NCBI GenBank assembly: GCA_018334055.1
Contig: JAGXSS010000002.1
Span: 1-34,561 of the forward strand
DNA length: 34,561 nucleotides
Source: Peptococcaceae bacterium
Lineage (GTDB): Bacteria > Bacillota > UBA994
Reading direction: 5' to 3'
This document shows positions 24,716 through 34,090 of the stretch, piece after piece. Under the pieces are notes generated by a model. That model was not told the origin of the DNA, made no database searches, and saw only the letters and a program-made list of their open reading frames with translations. Position 1 is the first letter of the stretch. Every line of letters starts with the position of its first letter. The position numbers were made by a program, and so were the translations under genes.

Positions 24716-24878
24716 ACAGACCCCTCCTTATTCTTACCTGGGTAGTATATGCCAAATGGGTAGGATACTTGCGTTGCGGCCATTTCAATCGCTTTATTAC
24801 AATTTTATTAAATTTCATACTATTGCATTCTTTGAAACAGTTCATTTTGCTACAATTATTAGAAGAGAGGGGGTGCCA

Positions 24879-24932
24879 TTGAATCAAAGAACGCAGTGGC
24901 AAGACAGATGGGAACCGCTCACTCGACCGTAG
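24879..24932 (+). CDS. Possible 17-codon leader peptide
   Basis: TTG start with GAGAGGGGG five bases upstream, encoding MNQRTQWQDRWEPLTRP and a TAG stop, 24 bp before the start of the first binding-protein gene. The strong ribosome site is the only support. It has no known family and could be chance. Confidence 0.25.
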   Translation: MNQRTQWQDRWEPLTRP

Positions 24933-24956
24933 TATAAAAAATGGGGGGATGTTGCT

Positions 24957-26927
24957 TTGAGTAAACGCATTTTGGTCGGCGTACTGGCAGTAGCAATGGT
25001 CGTAACACTGTTTGGCGGGCTTTCCTTCGTCCAAGCCAATGCTCCTTGGCGCGTACTCATCAACGGGTCACCACTGACCATGGATGTTTTGCCCGTCATT
25101 CAAAACGGGCGCACCCTAGTTCCCATGCGTGCCATTTTTGAATCTCTTGGTGCCCAGGTCCATTGGGACGATGCAACCAGTACGGTTACCGCTTATCGCC
25201 GCGAGGCAGCCATAGCGCTCCAAATCGGCAATCGCACCGCCTGGGTTAACGGACCGTCACGGCAACTTGATGTTCCGCCTGTTATTGTGGGCGGCCGCAC
25301 CATGGTGCCGCTCCGCTTCGTCGCTGAGGCCCTTGGCGCCACTGTAGGCTGGGATGGAGCAGTGACGGTCACGGTCACTCACACCCCTTATGTCGCCCCT
25401 CGCGTGGGTGGCAACATTGTCTTTGGTTCGACAGCCGACCCAGTGATTCTAAACCCCATCCTTTCCACTGATACCGCCTCCGCTGCGGTACATGGTCGCA
25501 CCAACTGGGGCCTTGTAAGGCTCAACGAACAGCAGGAACCAATGAATGCTATTGCCGACCGCTGGAGCTGGGACCCAGCCACCCTTACCTGGCGCTTCTG
25601 GCTTAACCCTAACGCCAAGTGGCAGGATGGGGTGCCGGTTACCGCCCGCGACGTCAAATTTACCTTTGACAGCATAATACATGCGGACTACGATGGACCC
25701 CGTCGCGGTGCAGTGCGCCAGGTGCAAGAAATAGTTGCCGTAAGCGACCGCATCGTCGATTTTAAAATGCGCCAAGTGGACGCGCCTTTCTTGTTTAACA
25801 TAGGCCTTGGCCTGCTGCCGCACCATGTGCTGGGCGCGGTTCCCGTCAGAGAACTTAGAGCACACGCCTTTAACCGCAATCCACTCGCTAACGGTCCATA
25901 TCTTTTGACGCGCTGGGTCTCTGGCCAGTTTGTCGAAATGACCCGTAACCCCAATTTCTTTCAATCTCCGCGCCCCTATATTCAGTCGGTTGTCTTTAGG
26001 AACTACCCGGACATCAATGTCATGCAAGCTGCCTGGGAAAATGGCGACATCGACTGGTTTGGCGCCCTCCTCACTGACCACATCACCCGCATTCAGCGCG
26101 AGCACGCCCACAGAGCGTACTTCAGAGAAGTGCCCACCCATGCCTATGACTATGTCTCAATAAACTTAGAGCATCCTATCTTGAGCGACCGCCGAGTACG
26201 CGAGGCACTTTTGGTAGGCATTGATCGGCCGGCCCTAGTGAGGACCATCCTCGATGAACGCGGCAGAGTCATTCACTCTCACCAACTGCCCACCTCTTGG
26301 GCTTTCGGCGCAGCAGGACTCAACCTCTATGAGCACAGCGCCGTTCGAGCGCGTCAACTGCTTGATGCCGCAGGCTGGCGCGTGCCGGCGGGAAGCCGAG
26401 ACGGAGTGCGCATGAAAGACGGCCAACGTCTAACCCTGCGCCTAAAAACTAACTCCGGCAACACTATCCGCATGGACACTGTAACCTTAATGACTAGCTA
26501 CTGGAAACGCATTGGAGTCGAGGCAATCGAAGAAATACTCGAATGGTCGGTCTTGCTCGATCGCTGGGAACATGGTCGCTTTGATTTGGTCGTCAGTGGT
26601 TGGTCTCTCGGTATCGACCCCGATGTGTTTAGCTTCTTCCACTCCTCGCAAGCCGCTAGGAATCCTGCCGGCAGAACCCTTGGATTTAATGACCCACAGT
26701 TTCGCAATGCCGAGGTTGACCGTCTGATCGATGCTGGACGCGCCACCTTAGACGTCGCCGAGCGCCGCCGTATCTACCATCAGATTGACGTCATCCTCAA
26801 CCGTGAGCTACCCTATTTTTGGCTTTTCCAGCGCACTGTAGTCACTGCCATCGCGAATCGTGTCCAGGGGGTTATTTGGTCACCTACCGGCTCAGTTCAT
26901 CCCGAGCGATGGTTTATCCGACACTAA
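24957..26927 (+). CDS. Oligopeptide-type ABC binding protein with N-terminal copper-amine-oxidase-like domain
   Basis: 656 aa; TTG start with GGGGGGA seven bases upstream. Signal peptide 1-27 (cleavage near FVQA), no lipobox. Residues 30-140 are two halves of a copper-amine-oxidase-N-like module (VLINGSPLTMDVLPVIQNGR, TLVPMRAIFESLGAQVHWDD, TMVPLRFVAEALGATVGWDG), which is non-catalytic and often found on secreted Firmicutes proteins. Residues 148-656 are a family 5 solute-binding domain: VFGSTADPVILNPILSTD, WRFWLNPNAKWQDGVPVTARDVKFTFD, NPLANGPYLL, and SGWSLGIDPDVFSFFHSSQ. Such proteins bind peptides, nickel or glycosides. A paralogue and two permeases follow. The N-terminal module may replace lipid anchoring. 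A terminator follows at 27013. Confidence 0.93.
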   Translation: MSKRILVGVLAVAMVVTLFGGLSFVQANAPWRVLINGSPLTMDVLPVIQNGRTLVPMRAIFESLGAQVHWDDATSTVTAYRREAAIALQIGNRTAWVNGPSRQLDVPPVIVGGRTMVPLRFVAEALGATVGWDGAVTVTVTHTPYVAPRVGGNIVFGSTADPVILNPILSTDTASAAVHGRTNWGLVRLNEQQEPMNAIADRWSWDPATLTWRFWLNPNAKWQDGVPVTARDVKFTFDSIIHADYDGPRRGAVRQVQEIVAVSDRIVDFKMRQVDAPFLFNIGLGLLPHHVLGAVPVRELRAHAFNRNPLANGPYLLTRWVSGQFVEMTRNPNFFQSPRPYIQSVVFRNYPDINVMQAAWENGDIDWFGALLTDHITRIQREHAHRAYFREVPTHAYDYVSINLEHPILSDRRVREALLVGIDRPALVRTILDERGRVIHSHQLPTSWAFGAAGLNLYEHSAVRARQLLDAAGWRVPAGSRDGVRMKDGQRLTLRLKTNSGNTIRMDTVTLMTSYWKRIGVEAIEEILEWSVLLDRWEHGRFDLVVSGWSLGIDPDVFSFFHSSQAARNPAGRTLGFNDPQFRNAEVDRLIDAGRATLDVAERRRIYHQIDVILNRELPYFWLFQRTVVTAIANRVQGVIWSPTGSVHPERWFIRH

Positions 26928-27012
26928 ATTAGGCCCTAGCTCCATAGGCGCCACTACCGGCAAGAGCGCCTGTCGTATACTTATTCGTGTATGAGCATAA
27001 CCATCCAACAAG

Positions 27013-27057
27013 CCTGTGGCAAATATTCAACCTGCTACAGGTCTTTTCTTTTTTCTT
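27013..27057 (+). terminator. Intrinsic terminator after the first binding-protein gene
   Basis: CCTGTGGC and GCTACAGG pair over eight positions with one G-T wobble around a 13-base loop, followed by TCTTTTCTTTTTTCTT. It separates the two paralogous binding-protein genes into different transcripts. Confidence 0.8.
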
Positions 27058-27101
27058 GATTTATGAGACACTAGTGGAGTGAAAAAATATACTCCGCTTG
27101 C

Positions 27102-27129
27102 TTGATTGTTTCTTTGCGAAATTTGTAAT
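27102..27129 (+). promoter_or_regulatory. Weak promoter candidate for the second binding-protein gene
   Basis: TTGATT and TGTAAT are 16 bases apart (four and five of six matches to consensus), 116 bp before the start codon. Since a terminator lies just upstream, a promoter is expected in this interval. Confidence 0.35.
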
Positions 27130-27244
27130 CTTTGCAGGATTAACAAGGCAGAGGTAGTATATAAGTATCTCAAGGAGTCGCGCTTTGCCCGGACAGAGAA
27201 CGCCTGCGGGTCGCGATTCCGCATTTAGAAGGGGAGGTTTGTTG

Positions 27245-29224
27245 ATGTCCAGAAAGTACATAGGTATCCTAGTCGTGACAGCACTTTTGTTCGGCAGTCT
27301 CTTGGGATCTGGCGCATTGCCGGTCAATGCGGCAATCCGCATTGCTGTCACCATCGACGGCAGGCCCTTGGTGACCGACGTTGCCCCCGAAATACGCAAC
27401 GGACGCACCTTGGTCCCATTCCGCGCCATCTTTGAGTCCCTAGGAGCAAGGGTCGAATGGGATGAAAGGACTAATACTGTACGTGGCACCAAGGGCCATA
27501 TTACCGTAACTTTGCCCATCGGCCAGAGACTGGCCTATGTCAATGGTGCCCCGGTGAACATTGACGTCGCACCGCAAATTATCAGTGGCCGGACCATGGT
27601 GCCCGGGCGTTTCGTCGCTGAAACACTGGGGAGCACCGTAGAATGGAACGCGGCTACTAATACCGTAGCCATAAGGTCCTTGGTGGAGCCGCGCGTTGGC
27701 GGCGAAATGGTCTATGCCCTCGCTGGCGACCCCACCACCTTAAACCCCCTGCTCAGCACCGATAGCGCGAGCAACTTCGTCATCAGCATGATTCACAGCG
27801 GCCTGCTGCGCACCAATGAGCGCTTGGAAATTATTGGTGACCTGGCCGAAGAATGGTCGGTCTCTGCGGACAATTTAACCCTTACTTTCCGCATTCGGCG
27901 TGGGGTTATGTGGCATGACGGCCGGCCCCTCACCGCCGCAGACATCAAGTTCACCTACGACACCATCATGCACCCCGACTACACCGGCGTGCGCCGGCGC
28001 GATTTTAGAGCGGTGCGCGAAATCACCACTCCTGATGACCACACCTTGGTCATGCGCCTGAGCGAAATTGATTCCTCCTTGCTCAGCAAGCTCTTCATCG
28101 GCATCATCCCACGCCACATCTTCCAAGGCCACCCTGTGGCTAGACTGCGGGAGCACCCCAACAGCCGCAGTCCCATCGGCACCGGCCCGTATCATTTTGG
28201 TAGCTGGCTACCAGGGCAACAGGTTGTCTTAAACAGAAACCCGAACTACTTCTGGGCGGGTCAGGAACCATACATTCAGCGCGTCAGATTCCGCATCATC
28301 CCCGATACGCAGGCTCAGCTTGTGGCCCTAGAAGCCGGGCAAATAGACTGGATGGGCTCCATTCCCGTAGATGACATCGAACGCGTACGGAGAACCCATG
28401 CAGCTAGGTTACAATTTAGGGAAGTCAAACAAAATGGCTACTGGTACATCGGTATGAAGCAAGACCACCCCATCTTCAGAGAACTCCGGGTGCGTCAAGC
28501 CCTCATGTACTCGCTAGACCGCCCGGGGATGGTGCAAACACTTTTCAAGGGTTACGGCACCGTGATTCATGGCGATAAGCCGCCCGTATCTTGGGCCCAC
28601 AACCCCAACCTCTACACCTATCCCCACAACCCAGCCAAAGCGAGACAGCTACTCGAGCAAGCCGGTTGGAACCGCATCGGAGCAGACGGCATTCGCATGA
28701 ACGCAGCTGGCCAACGTCTGTCTTTCGAACTGATTAGCGCTTCAGGGGACCAGACTCGCGAAAATATGCTCAACATCATCAGAAACCAGTGGCGCGCCGT
28801 GGGGGTAGATATGAGGATCGAACTGATCGAAATCTCGGTCTACTTCGGCAAACTCGACACCGGACAGTTTGAAATCTACCAGTGGGGCTGGAATTTGGGC
28901 ATTGACCCCGACAACTTCATCTTCTTCCACTCCACCTCAGGATTTAACGCCGAAGGCGTACTCATGGGCTTTAACGACGTAGGTTACTCGAACCCCGCCG
29001 TAGACAGGCTCATCGAGAGAGGGCGCGCTACCTTCAACCAAGAGGAGCGCCGCAAGATCTACTGGGAAATCCAAGAGATTTTAAACCGCGACCTCCCCTA
29101 CGTCTTCCTCTACAACCGCAACAACATAGCTGCTCACGTCAATCGCATCAGAGGGATTGTCTGGACGGAAATAGGCACCACCTTCTTCGAAAAATGGTTC
29201 ATTGACCCAGCAACGCTGCGGTAA
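27245..29224 (+). CDS. Second oligopeptide-type ABC binding protein with copper-amine-oxidase-like domain
   Basis: 659 aa from the ATG at 27245, chosen for GGGGAGG seven bases upstream and a following signal peptide (cleavage near LPVNA, about residue 28). An upstream in-frame start at 27185 would add 20 residues before the signal. No lipobox. Residues about 32-145 are the copper-amine-oxidase-N-like module (VTIDGRPLVTDVAPEIRNGR, TLVPFRAIFESLGARVEWDE, TMVPGRFVAETLGSTVEWN). Then comes a family 5 binding domain with LAGDPTTLNPLLSTDSAS, TFRIRRGVMWHDGRPLTAAD, GTGPYHFGSWLPGQ and WGWNLGIDPDNFIFFHS. It is clearly a paralogue of the preceding protein, with the same architecture, and precedes the permease genes after a stem-loop. 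Confidence 0.93.
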   Translation: MSRKYIGILVVTALLFGSLLGSGALPVNAAIRIAVTIDGRPLVTDVAPEIRNGRTLVPFRAIFESLGARVEWDERTNTVRGTKGHITVTLPIGQRLAYVNGAPVNIDVAPQIISGRTMVPGRFVAETLGSTVEWNAATNTVAIRSLVEPRVGGEMVYALAGDPTTLNPLLSTDSASNFVISMIHSGLLRTNERLEIIGDLAEEWSVSADNLTLTFRIRRGVMWHDGRPLTAADIKFTYDTIMHPDYTGVRRRDFRAVREITTPDDHTLVMRLSEIDSSLLSKLFIGIIPRHIFQGHPVARLREHPNSRSPIGTGPYHFGSWLPGQQVVLNRNPNYFWAGQEPYIQRVRFRIIPDTQAQLVALEAGQIDWMGSIPVDDIERVRRTHAARLQFREVKQNGYWYIGMKQDHPIFRELRVRQALMYSLDRPGMVQTLFKGYGTVIHGDKPPVSWAHNPNLYTYPHNPAKARQLLEQAGWNRIGADGIRMNAAGQRLSFELISASGDQTRENMLNIIRNQWRAVGVDMRIELIEISVYFGKLDTGQFEIYQWGWNLGIDPDNFIFFHSTSGFNAEGVLMGFNDVGYSNPAVDRLIERGRATFNQEERRKIYWEIQEILNRDLPYVFLYNRNNIAAHVNRIRGIVWTEIGTTFFEKWFIDPATLR

Positions 29225-29237
29225 AGCCTAACCGTCC

Positions 29238-29268
29238 GTAACGGGCAGGGAGCGTCCCTGCCCGTTAC
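29238..29268 (+). terminator. Perfect 14-bp stem-loop between binding-protein and permease genes
   Basis: GTAACGGGCAGGGA, loop GCG, TCCCTGCCCGTTAC. The sequence after it (TATGATAATTTATTC) is AT-rich but has no real T-run, so it probably acts as a weak attenuator or as an mRNA 3' protector that raises binding-protein output over the permeases. Confidence 0.65.
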
Positions 29269-29295
29269 TATGATAATTTATTCTGCGAGGAAAGG

Positions 29296-30276
29296 GTGTT
29301 GTACTTGCTTGGGTATATCGCACGACGTTTTTCACAAATGCTCATTCTCCTCGTTGGCATAAGCATCGTATCTTTTGCCATCATGCATATCGCTCCCGGC
29401 AACCCCGTCGACCTGATGACCGACCGCCTAGCCACAGCGGAAGAGAAGGCCCGCATAGCCACCCTCTATGGCTTCGATCAACCCATCCCAGTGCAATACA
29501 TCCGTTGGGCGAGCCAAGTCATCCAAGGCAATTTTGGCCGCTCCTTTGTCACCGGCGAGAAAGTTCTAGACATGATTGCCGCGCGCTTACCGGCAACTCT
29601 GTTTTTAAATTTCTTAACGCTCATCATTATTTATGCCCTGTCAATCCCGATTGGCATTATTTCGGCCATTAAGCAGTATAGCTGGTTTGACCATGTAGTC
29701 ACATTTTACGCTTTTCTCGGCCAGTCCATGCCCCAATTTTGGCTGGCGCTACTACTGCTCTTCTATGTGGGTTTGAGATTTCCATTCATCCAGACAGCCG
29801 GTATGTCGAGCTATGGCGTGACGGTCGCCACCGAGGGGCTTTGGGCTGTCCTTGTCGATCGGTCGCGTTACCTCATTTTGCCATTAACCGTGGTCACTTT
29901 TAGCAACCTAGCCAGCATCACCCGTTACATGCGGGCCAGTATGCTCGATGTAATTAACCAGGATTATGTGCGCACCGCCAAAGCCAAGGGCCTAGCGCCA
30001 AAAATAGTTATTCTCAAGCATGCTTTCCGCAATGCTTTGCTCCCCCTCGTGACCATGATGGGGTTTGAACTCCCTATTCTCTTCAGCGGTTCCGTCATCA
30101 TCGAAACGATATTTGCCTGGCCTGGCGTGGGGTTACTGAGTTGGAATGCGGTCATGCAGCGCGATTACCAAGTGATCATGGCTTTTAACCTCCTCGGCGC
30201 TTCCATGATGGTACTGGGCTCCTTCCTTGCCGATATGCTCTACCTAGTGGTCGACCCCCGGATAAAGTATAACTAG
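29296..30276 (+). CDS. Peptide/nickel-type ABC permease, DppB/OppB family
   Basis: 326 aa. The N-terminus YIARRFSQMLILLVGISIVSFAIMHIAPGNPVD is typical of DppB, followed by a periplasmic loop with GNFGRSF, then five more helices. The EAA loop is near RTAKAKGLAPKIVILKHAFRNALLP. GTG start with GAGG about five bases upstream, TTG at 29299 being an alternative. It is 13 bp before the second permease gene and in one operon with the second binding-protein gene. Substrate is uncertain: family members import peptides, nickel or oligosaccharides. Confidence 0.93.
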   Translation: MLYLLGYIARRFSQMLILLVGISIVSFAIMHIAPGNPVDLMTDRLATAEEKARIATLYGFDQPIPVQYIRWASQVIQGNFGRSFVTGEKVLDMIAARLPATLFLNFLTLIIIYALSIPIGIISAIKQYSWFDHVVTFYAFLGQSMPQFWLALLLLFYVGLRFPFIQTAGMSSYGVTVATEGLWAVLVDRSRYLILPLTVVTFSNLASITRYMRASMLDVINQDYVRTAKAKGLAPKIVILKHAFRNALLPLVTMMGFELPILFSGSVIIETIFAWPGVGLLSWNAVMQRDYQVIMAFNLLGASMMVLGSFLADMLYLVVDPRIKYN

Positions 30277-30289
30277 AGGTGGTGTAGAA

Positions 30290-31153
30290 ATGGATGCTAG
30301 ACTGATGCCCAAAGAAGAAACTTATGCCCAAATGGTATGGCGCCGTTTTAGACACCACAAACTGGCAATGATCAGCCTCGGTGTGCTTATTGTACTCTAC
30401 AGCATGGCCATCTTGGCCCCCTGGGTCACCCCATACCATTACGACCATATGGATTTTGACAAAATAAGCCAGCCACCCTCTCTTGAGCACTGGTTTGGTA
30501 CCGACCGCATTGGCGCCGACCTCTTTAGCCGCGTCATCTGGGGTAGTCGCATTAGCCTGAGTGTTGGCTTTGCGGCCGCCGGCATCGCTTTGGTGCTGGG
30601 TACAGTCATTGGCGCTATATCGGGCTACTATGGCGGAGTCATCGATGACATTCTCATGCGCTTTACCGAAATTGTCGCTTCCTTTCCTACCATGTTCCTG
30701 CTACTCACGGTAATAGCGGTGCTACCGCGCAGCGTTATGAACATCATGATCGTGATCGGCGCAACTTCTTGGCCGGGTTTAGCTCGCCTGGTACGCGGTC
30801 AGTTTCTCTCGCTCCGCGAACAGGATTATGTAGAGGCAGCGAGGGCCATTGGCGCTACGAATACCCGCATCGTCTTCAAGCACATCCTCTTAAATACCAT
30901 GGCCCCCATCATCGTCAATGCGTCGCTACGCATTGGTGGTGCTATCCTTACTGAGTCTGGATTGAGCTTTCTCGGTCTTGGGGTGACTACGCCGCCCAGC
31001 TGGGGGACTATTCTGAACGGCGGGCGCCCTTTGCTTCGCAGCGCACCCTGGATTACTACCATCCCCGGAATATTCATCTTCGTTACCGTACTGGCTTTCA
31101 ACTATGTGGGGGACGGCCTGCGTGACGCTCTAGATCCACGTGCCACCAAGTAA
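30290..31153 (+). CDS. Peptide/nickel-type ABC permease, DppC/OppC family
   Basis: 287 aa. The N-terminal OppC-type segment (YAQMVWRRFRHHKLAMISLGVLI) is followed by HWFGTDRIGADLFSRVIWGSRISLSVGFAAA, typical of DppC. The EAA loop is near QDYVEAARAIGATNTRIVFKHILLNTMAP, and the end is SFLGLGVTTPPSWGTILNGGR...[14 protein letters not shown]. It partners the preceding permease. The matching ATPases (OppD/OppF type) are not in this window. The gene overlaps the next by 14 bp. Confidence 0.93.
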   Translation: MDARLMPKEETYAQMVWRRFRHHKLAMISLGVLIVLYSMAILAPWVTPYHYDHMDFDKISQPPSLEHWFGTDRIGADLFSRVIWGSRISLSVGFAAAGIALVLGTVIGAISGYYGGVIDDILMRFTEIVASFPTMFLLLTVIAVLPRSVMNIMIVIGATSWPGLARLVRGQFLSLREQDYVEAARAIGATNTRIVFKHILLNTMAPIIVNASLRIGGAILTESGLSFLGLGVTTPPSWGTILNGGRPLLRSAPWITTIPGIFIFVTVLAFNYVGDGLRDALDPRATK

Positions 31154-32804
31154 CCTCTGGCAGAGACTCCTTGTTTTTATACTGGCATGCTTCATCATGC
31201 CTGCCCACGCCGACGCCATGAACCCGCGGGCCTGGCCGCAATGGTCGAGCCCGCAAGAAGTAGCGTCTGGAAATGGGCAATTTGGCTTTAGGAGCACCAT
31301 ACACAAAGATGGCAGCATTGTGGTGGCTACCGTCAATTTCACCGCTGATGCCTTACTCATCACTGCCATAGGCCAGGAGCCCCAGCAGATTGTACCGGTT
31401 AAGAACCTTGTCTCTTACACGATCTCCTCATTGGGCAGCGAAACGGCTGTTGCTTGGAGCGAACGCACCGCCGGCAGGTCTACACTGTGGCTGCAAATTG
31501 GCACAAAACCAAGAATTGTGGCGTGGCAAGGCGAAGGATTCATCACCGATGTAGCGGCCACTGGTGGCGCCGACGGAAGGCTTTATGTCACGTGGGCGGG
31601 TGGCAAGTTCGGGGCAGAAGGCATTCATTTGACCATCCTAGCGACTAATGCTTCCGCGACCCAGGAGCCGGTCCGACTTACGGCCGGCGGGGCTATGGAC
31701 CACAGCCCGCGTCTAACGATAAGTGGCGCCTATGCCCATCTAAACTACCGGCGCGACCTTGTCCTCTACACTGAAATCCGTTACCGACGCATCAATTTAG
31801 ACGATTTACAGGGAGCCGACAGCATTAAAATTGGGGACACCGGTAGAGAATCAAACAATCTGCCCCTATTGGCACCAAATGTTGACGGTTCAGCCGATGT
31901 TTATTGGTTAAGGAGCACTGTCTTGCGCGGACGTGCGCGCGGCAGCTCTTTGGTCATGGGGCAAGTTGGCCCTCTGGGAAACTGGACACGGTCACTCACT
32001 CCCCTGCTCGAGCAAGAGGGCCATAACCTGCACTTGTCTATAGCAAGGAGTGAAACCGGAGTAACCGTACTAACCTGGCTTAATGACGCCACCAGCACCT
32101 GGCAAGCCCACTTTCTGTCCTTAGACAAGGAGGGGCAACTGCTAACGAGTGGGCCCGTCACCCAGAGTTCTGGGAACAAATTCAGCCCAGCGGTGCACGC
32201 CAACGGCACATGGCATGTATTGTACTATGAGTTACGTGGGGATATGCTGCGAGTAATGCAGGTCGATAACCAAAATGTACCCCCCATGCCGTTTGTGGTT
32301 CGCTTAGGGCTAGACCCAGAATTTCCCCTTCTTGACGCTTTCTACACTTTCGTTTCGGCTATGGCTGGCGCGCTAGCCCTCACCGTCATAGCTGCGCTAC
32401 CCATACTAATGCTTGTGCTACTCTGCCACAGGTGTGCCGGGCAACTAACGGCTTTGCTCGGGCTGGTTGCGTCTTTCAACATTTTGCTCCGCTTAGTAGG
32501 GGGAACCTACATCGGTTCATTCCTCGTGCCTGGTTGGGGTGGCTTCGCCATCATGCTGGGCAGCGCGCTTTTTTCTTATGGATTTGTCTACCACAATAGA
32601 CCATATCATAGCGACATGCTCACTATAGGGGCTTTCGCTTTTTTATATGCATTTTGCTTATTTTTCATTTCCTTGCTGGTCAAAAGTGCAGGACAACCGG
32701 ACGGACAATTTATCATGTATCCTTGGCTCATAGATTTAGCCATAGGGATGCTTTCGGTAAGCGCATTGTTCTGTAGCAGGAGCGCCAACAAGGGAATGCG
32801 TTGA
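31140..32804 (+). CDS. Unrecognised exported protein with C-terminal membrane helices
   Basis: 554 aa, no family recognised. GTG start overlaps the permease gene by 14 bp and has no clear ribosome site, so coupling is likely. An upstream start is needed to keep the signal peptide (1-25, ending AHADA). Residues about 30-395 are beta-rich and contain repeated strand patterns ([48 protein letters not shown]), reminiscent of a sialidase-like or other beta-propeller. Five membrane helices follow near 401-428, 433-452, 463-484, 492-514 and 526-545. The position, where the ABC ATPase genes are usually found, suggests a transport-linked or sensing role, which is only inference. Confidence 0.75.
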   Translation: MPPSNLWQRLLVFILACFIMPAHADAMNPRAWPQWSSPQEVASGNGQFGFRSTIHKDGSIVVATVNFTADALLITAIGQEPQQIVPVKNLVSYTISSLGSETAVAWSERTAGRSTLWLQIGTKPRIVAWQGEGFITDVAATGGADGRLYVTWAGGKFGAEGIHLTILATNASATQEPVRLTAGGAMDHSPRLTISGAYAHLNYRRDLVLYTEIRYRRINLDDLQGADSIKIGDTGRESNNLPLLAPNVDGSADVYWLRSTVLRGRARGSSLVMGQVGPLGNWTRSLTPLLEQEGHNLHLSIARSETGVTVLTWLNDATSTWQAHFLSLDKEGQLLTSGPVTQSSGNKFSPAVHANGTWHVLYYELRGDMLRVMQVDNQNVPPMPFVVRLGLDPEFPLLDAFYTFVSAMAGALALTVIAALPILMLVLLCHRCAGQLTALLGLVASFNILLRLVGGTYIGSFLVPGWGGFAIMLGSALFSYGFVYHNRPYHSDMLTIGAFAFLYAFCLFFISLLVKSAGQPDGQFIMYPWLIDLAIGMLSVSALFCSRSANKGMR

Positions 32805-32830
32805 GTAATCGTATGAGGGGAGGACTTGAT

Positions 32831-33835
32831 ATGTGTTACCTGCCAATAAAATACCAGCCAATACTAGATGTGCGCCAGACCGAGGCCGCCATCAAGAAAG
32901 TCAAGGACCATTTCGAAGCACGTCTGGCTCAAGCCCTCAACTTGCATCGCGTGTCAGCGCCACTTTTCGTGCCCCGGGCCAGCGGATTGAATGACAGCCT
33001 GACAGGTGTGGAACGACCGATTTCCTTCGTGGCGCCAAGCCTGGCCGATCAGGAACTGGAAATTATCCACTCACTGGCTAAATGGAAAAGAATGGCCCTG
33101 CACCGCTACGGATACAAGGTCGGGGAGGGACTTTACACCGACATGAACGCCATCCGGCGGGATGAAATTCTTGATAACACTCATTCATTGTATGTGGATC
33201 AGTGGGATTGGGAGAAAATTGTGTGCAGGGAAGACAGAACCCTACCTTTCTTGGCTGGCACTGTCAGTGTCATTTATGATGCTTTTAAGGAGGTCGAAGA
33301 CTTTGTAGCCGGCAACTATCCAAAGCTTCACCCCCAGTTGCCCAAGGATATCTTTTTTATCTCGGCGCAAGAGCTGGAAGACCGCTACCCGCACCTACCC
33401 CCTGCTCTGCGCGAAGATGAGATCGCTAAGGACAAGAAGGCCGTCTTTGTCTCGCAAATTGGCGGCGCACTTAAATCTGGTGATGCCCATGGCGGCCGTG
33501 CTCCTGACTATGATGATTGGTCACTCAATGGGGATATTATATTTTGGTGTCCATGGCTTGGAAAGTCACTTGAGCTTTCCTCGATGGGCATTAGGGTAGA
33601 TGCGCAGTCCTTGCTGAGGCAGCTAACCAGTAGCGGTTGCTTGGAGAATCGGCGGTATCTGTATCACGACGCTGTCCTCAAGGACAAACTCCCCCTCACC
33701 ATTGGCGGGGGGATCGGGCAATCACGTATCTGCATGTTTTTCTTAAAAAAAGCCCATATCGGGGAAGTACAGGCCAGTGTATGGCCTGTAGAAATACAAA
33801 AAGCATGTGAGGCGAACAATATTTTTCTGCTTTAG
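32831..33835 (+). CDS. asnA: Aspartate-ammonia ligase (asparagine synthetase A)
   Basis: Makes asparagine from aspartate, ammonia and ATP, giving AMP, in the cytosol. 334 aa from the ATG at 32831, close to the usual 330; GGGGAGG lies seven bases upstream. TTG at 32801 is an alternative but has no such site. Markers of the class II aaRS-like fold: [18 protein letters not shown] near 41-58, [13 protein letters not shown] near 100-112, [23 protein letters not shown], and [23 protein letters not shown] near the C-terminus with the motif 3 Arg. It follows the membrane protein gene by 26 bp, but a functional link is unlikely. Some homologues in other lineages are tRNA-synthetase-like, yet length and motifs support AsnA. 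Confidence 0.95.
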   Translation: MCYLPIKYQPILDVRQTEAAIKKVKDHFEARLAQALNLHRVSAPLFVPRASGLNDSLTGVERPISFVAPSLADQELEIIHSLAKWKRMALHRYGYKVGEGLYTDMNAIRRDEILDNTHSLYVDQWDWEKIVCREDRTLPFLAGTVSVIYDAFKEVEDFVAGNYPKLHPQLPKDIFFISAQELEDRYPHLPPALREDEIAKDKKAVFVSQIGGALKSGDAHGGRAPDYDDWSLNGDIIFWCPWLGKSLELSSMGIRVDAQSLLRQLTSSGCLENRRYLYHDAVLKDKLPLTIGGGIGQSRICMFFLKKAHIGEVQASVWPVEIQKACEANNIFLL

Positions 33836-33851
33836 ACTCCTGCCATGTTAG

Positions 33852-33881
33852 TTGACAAGGATGTCTATAAGGCAGTATAAT
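33852..33881 (+). promoter_or_regulatory. Consensus promoter of the tRNA-Val gene
   Basis: TTGACA (33852-33857) and TATAAT (33876-33881) are both perfect matches, 18 bases apart. The tRNA begins 10 bases after the -10. Confidence 0.88.
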
Positions 33882-33891
33882 CATAAGCGCT

Positions 33892-33968
33892 GGGGGCATA
33901 GCTCAGTTGGGATGAGCGCTACCCTGACACGGTAGAGGCCACAGGTTCGAGCCCTGTTGCTCCCACCA
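33892..33968 (+). tRNA. tRNA-Val (GAC anticodon)
   Basis: A full cloverleaf can be drawn. The acceptor stem GGGGGCA pairs with TGCTCCC, with one G-T pair. The D arm is GCTC/GAGC. The anticodon stem CTACC/GGTAG carries the loop CTGACAC, with GAC as anticodon. The T arm is ACAGG TTCGAGC CCTGT. Discriminator A is followed by an encoded CCA (33966-33968). Confidence 0.96.
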
Positions 33969-33979
33969 TAGCGATAAAC

Positions 33980-34017
33980 AATACCGTGGGCTTGTACCCT
34001 TGGTATTTTTTATTTTT
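33980..34017 (+). terminator. Intrinsic terminator of the tRNA-Val gene
   Basis: AATACC (33980-33985) pairs with GGTATT (34002-34007), extended inward by GGG/CCC around CTTGTA, and followed by TTTTATTTTT. Confidence 0.85.
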
Positions 34018-34090
34018 GCCCGGACGCAGGGGACGCTTCTTCTTTTTCCTGAGAGTTGGCCGTGTTATGATGGTTGTGAGGTGATGGAGA

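Larger units (their letters stand above)
26928..27244. other. Gap between the two binding-protein genes
   Basis: 317 bp. It holds the terminator at 27013-27057, a small inverted repeat GGAGT/ACTCC (27076-27095), a weak promoter candidate at 27102-27129, and the ribosome site GGGGAGG (27231-27237). No gene is seen. Confidence 0.65.

Noticed and set aside
24957-25400. Copper amine oxidase enzyme activity
   Set aside because: Only the small N-terminal-type module is present, without the catalytic domain. It serves as a binding or stalk unit.
25449-26141. 230-codon minus frame opposite the first binding protein
   Set aside because: The plus strand is a well-supported family 5 binding protein, and the frame has no recognisable features.
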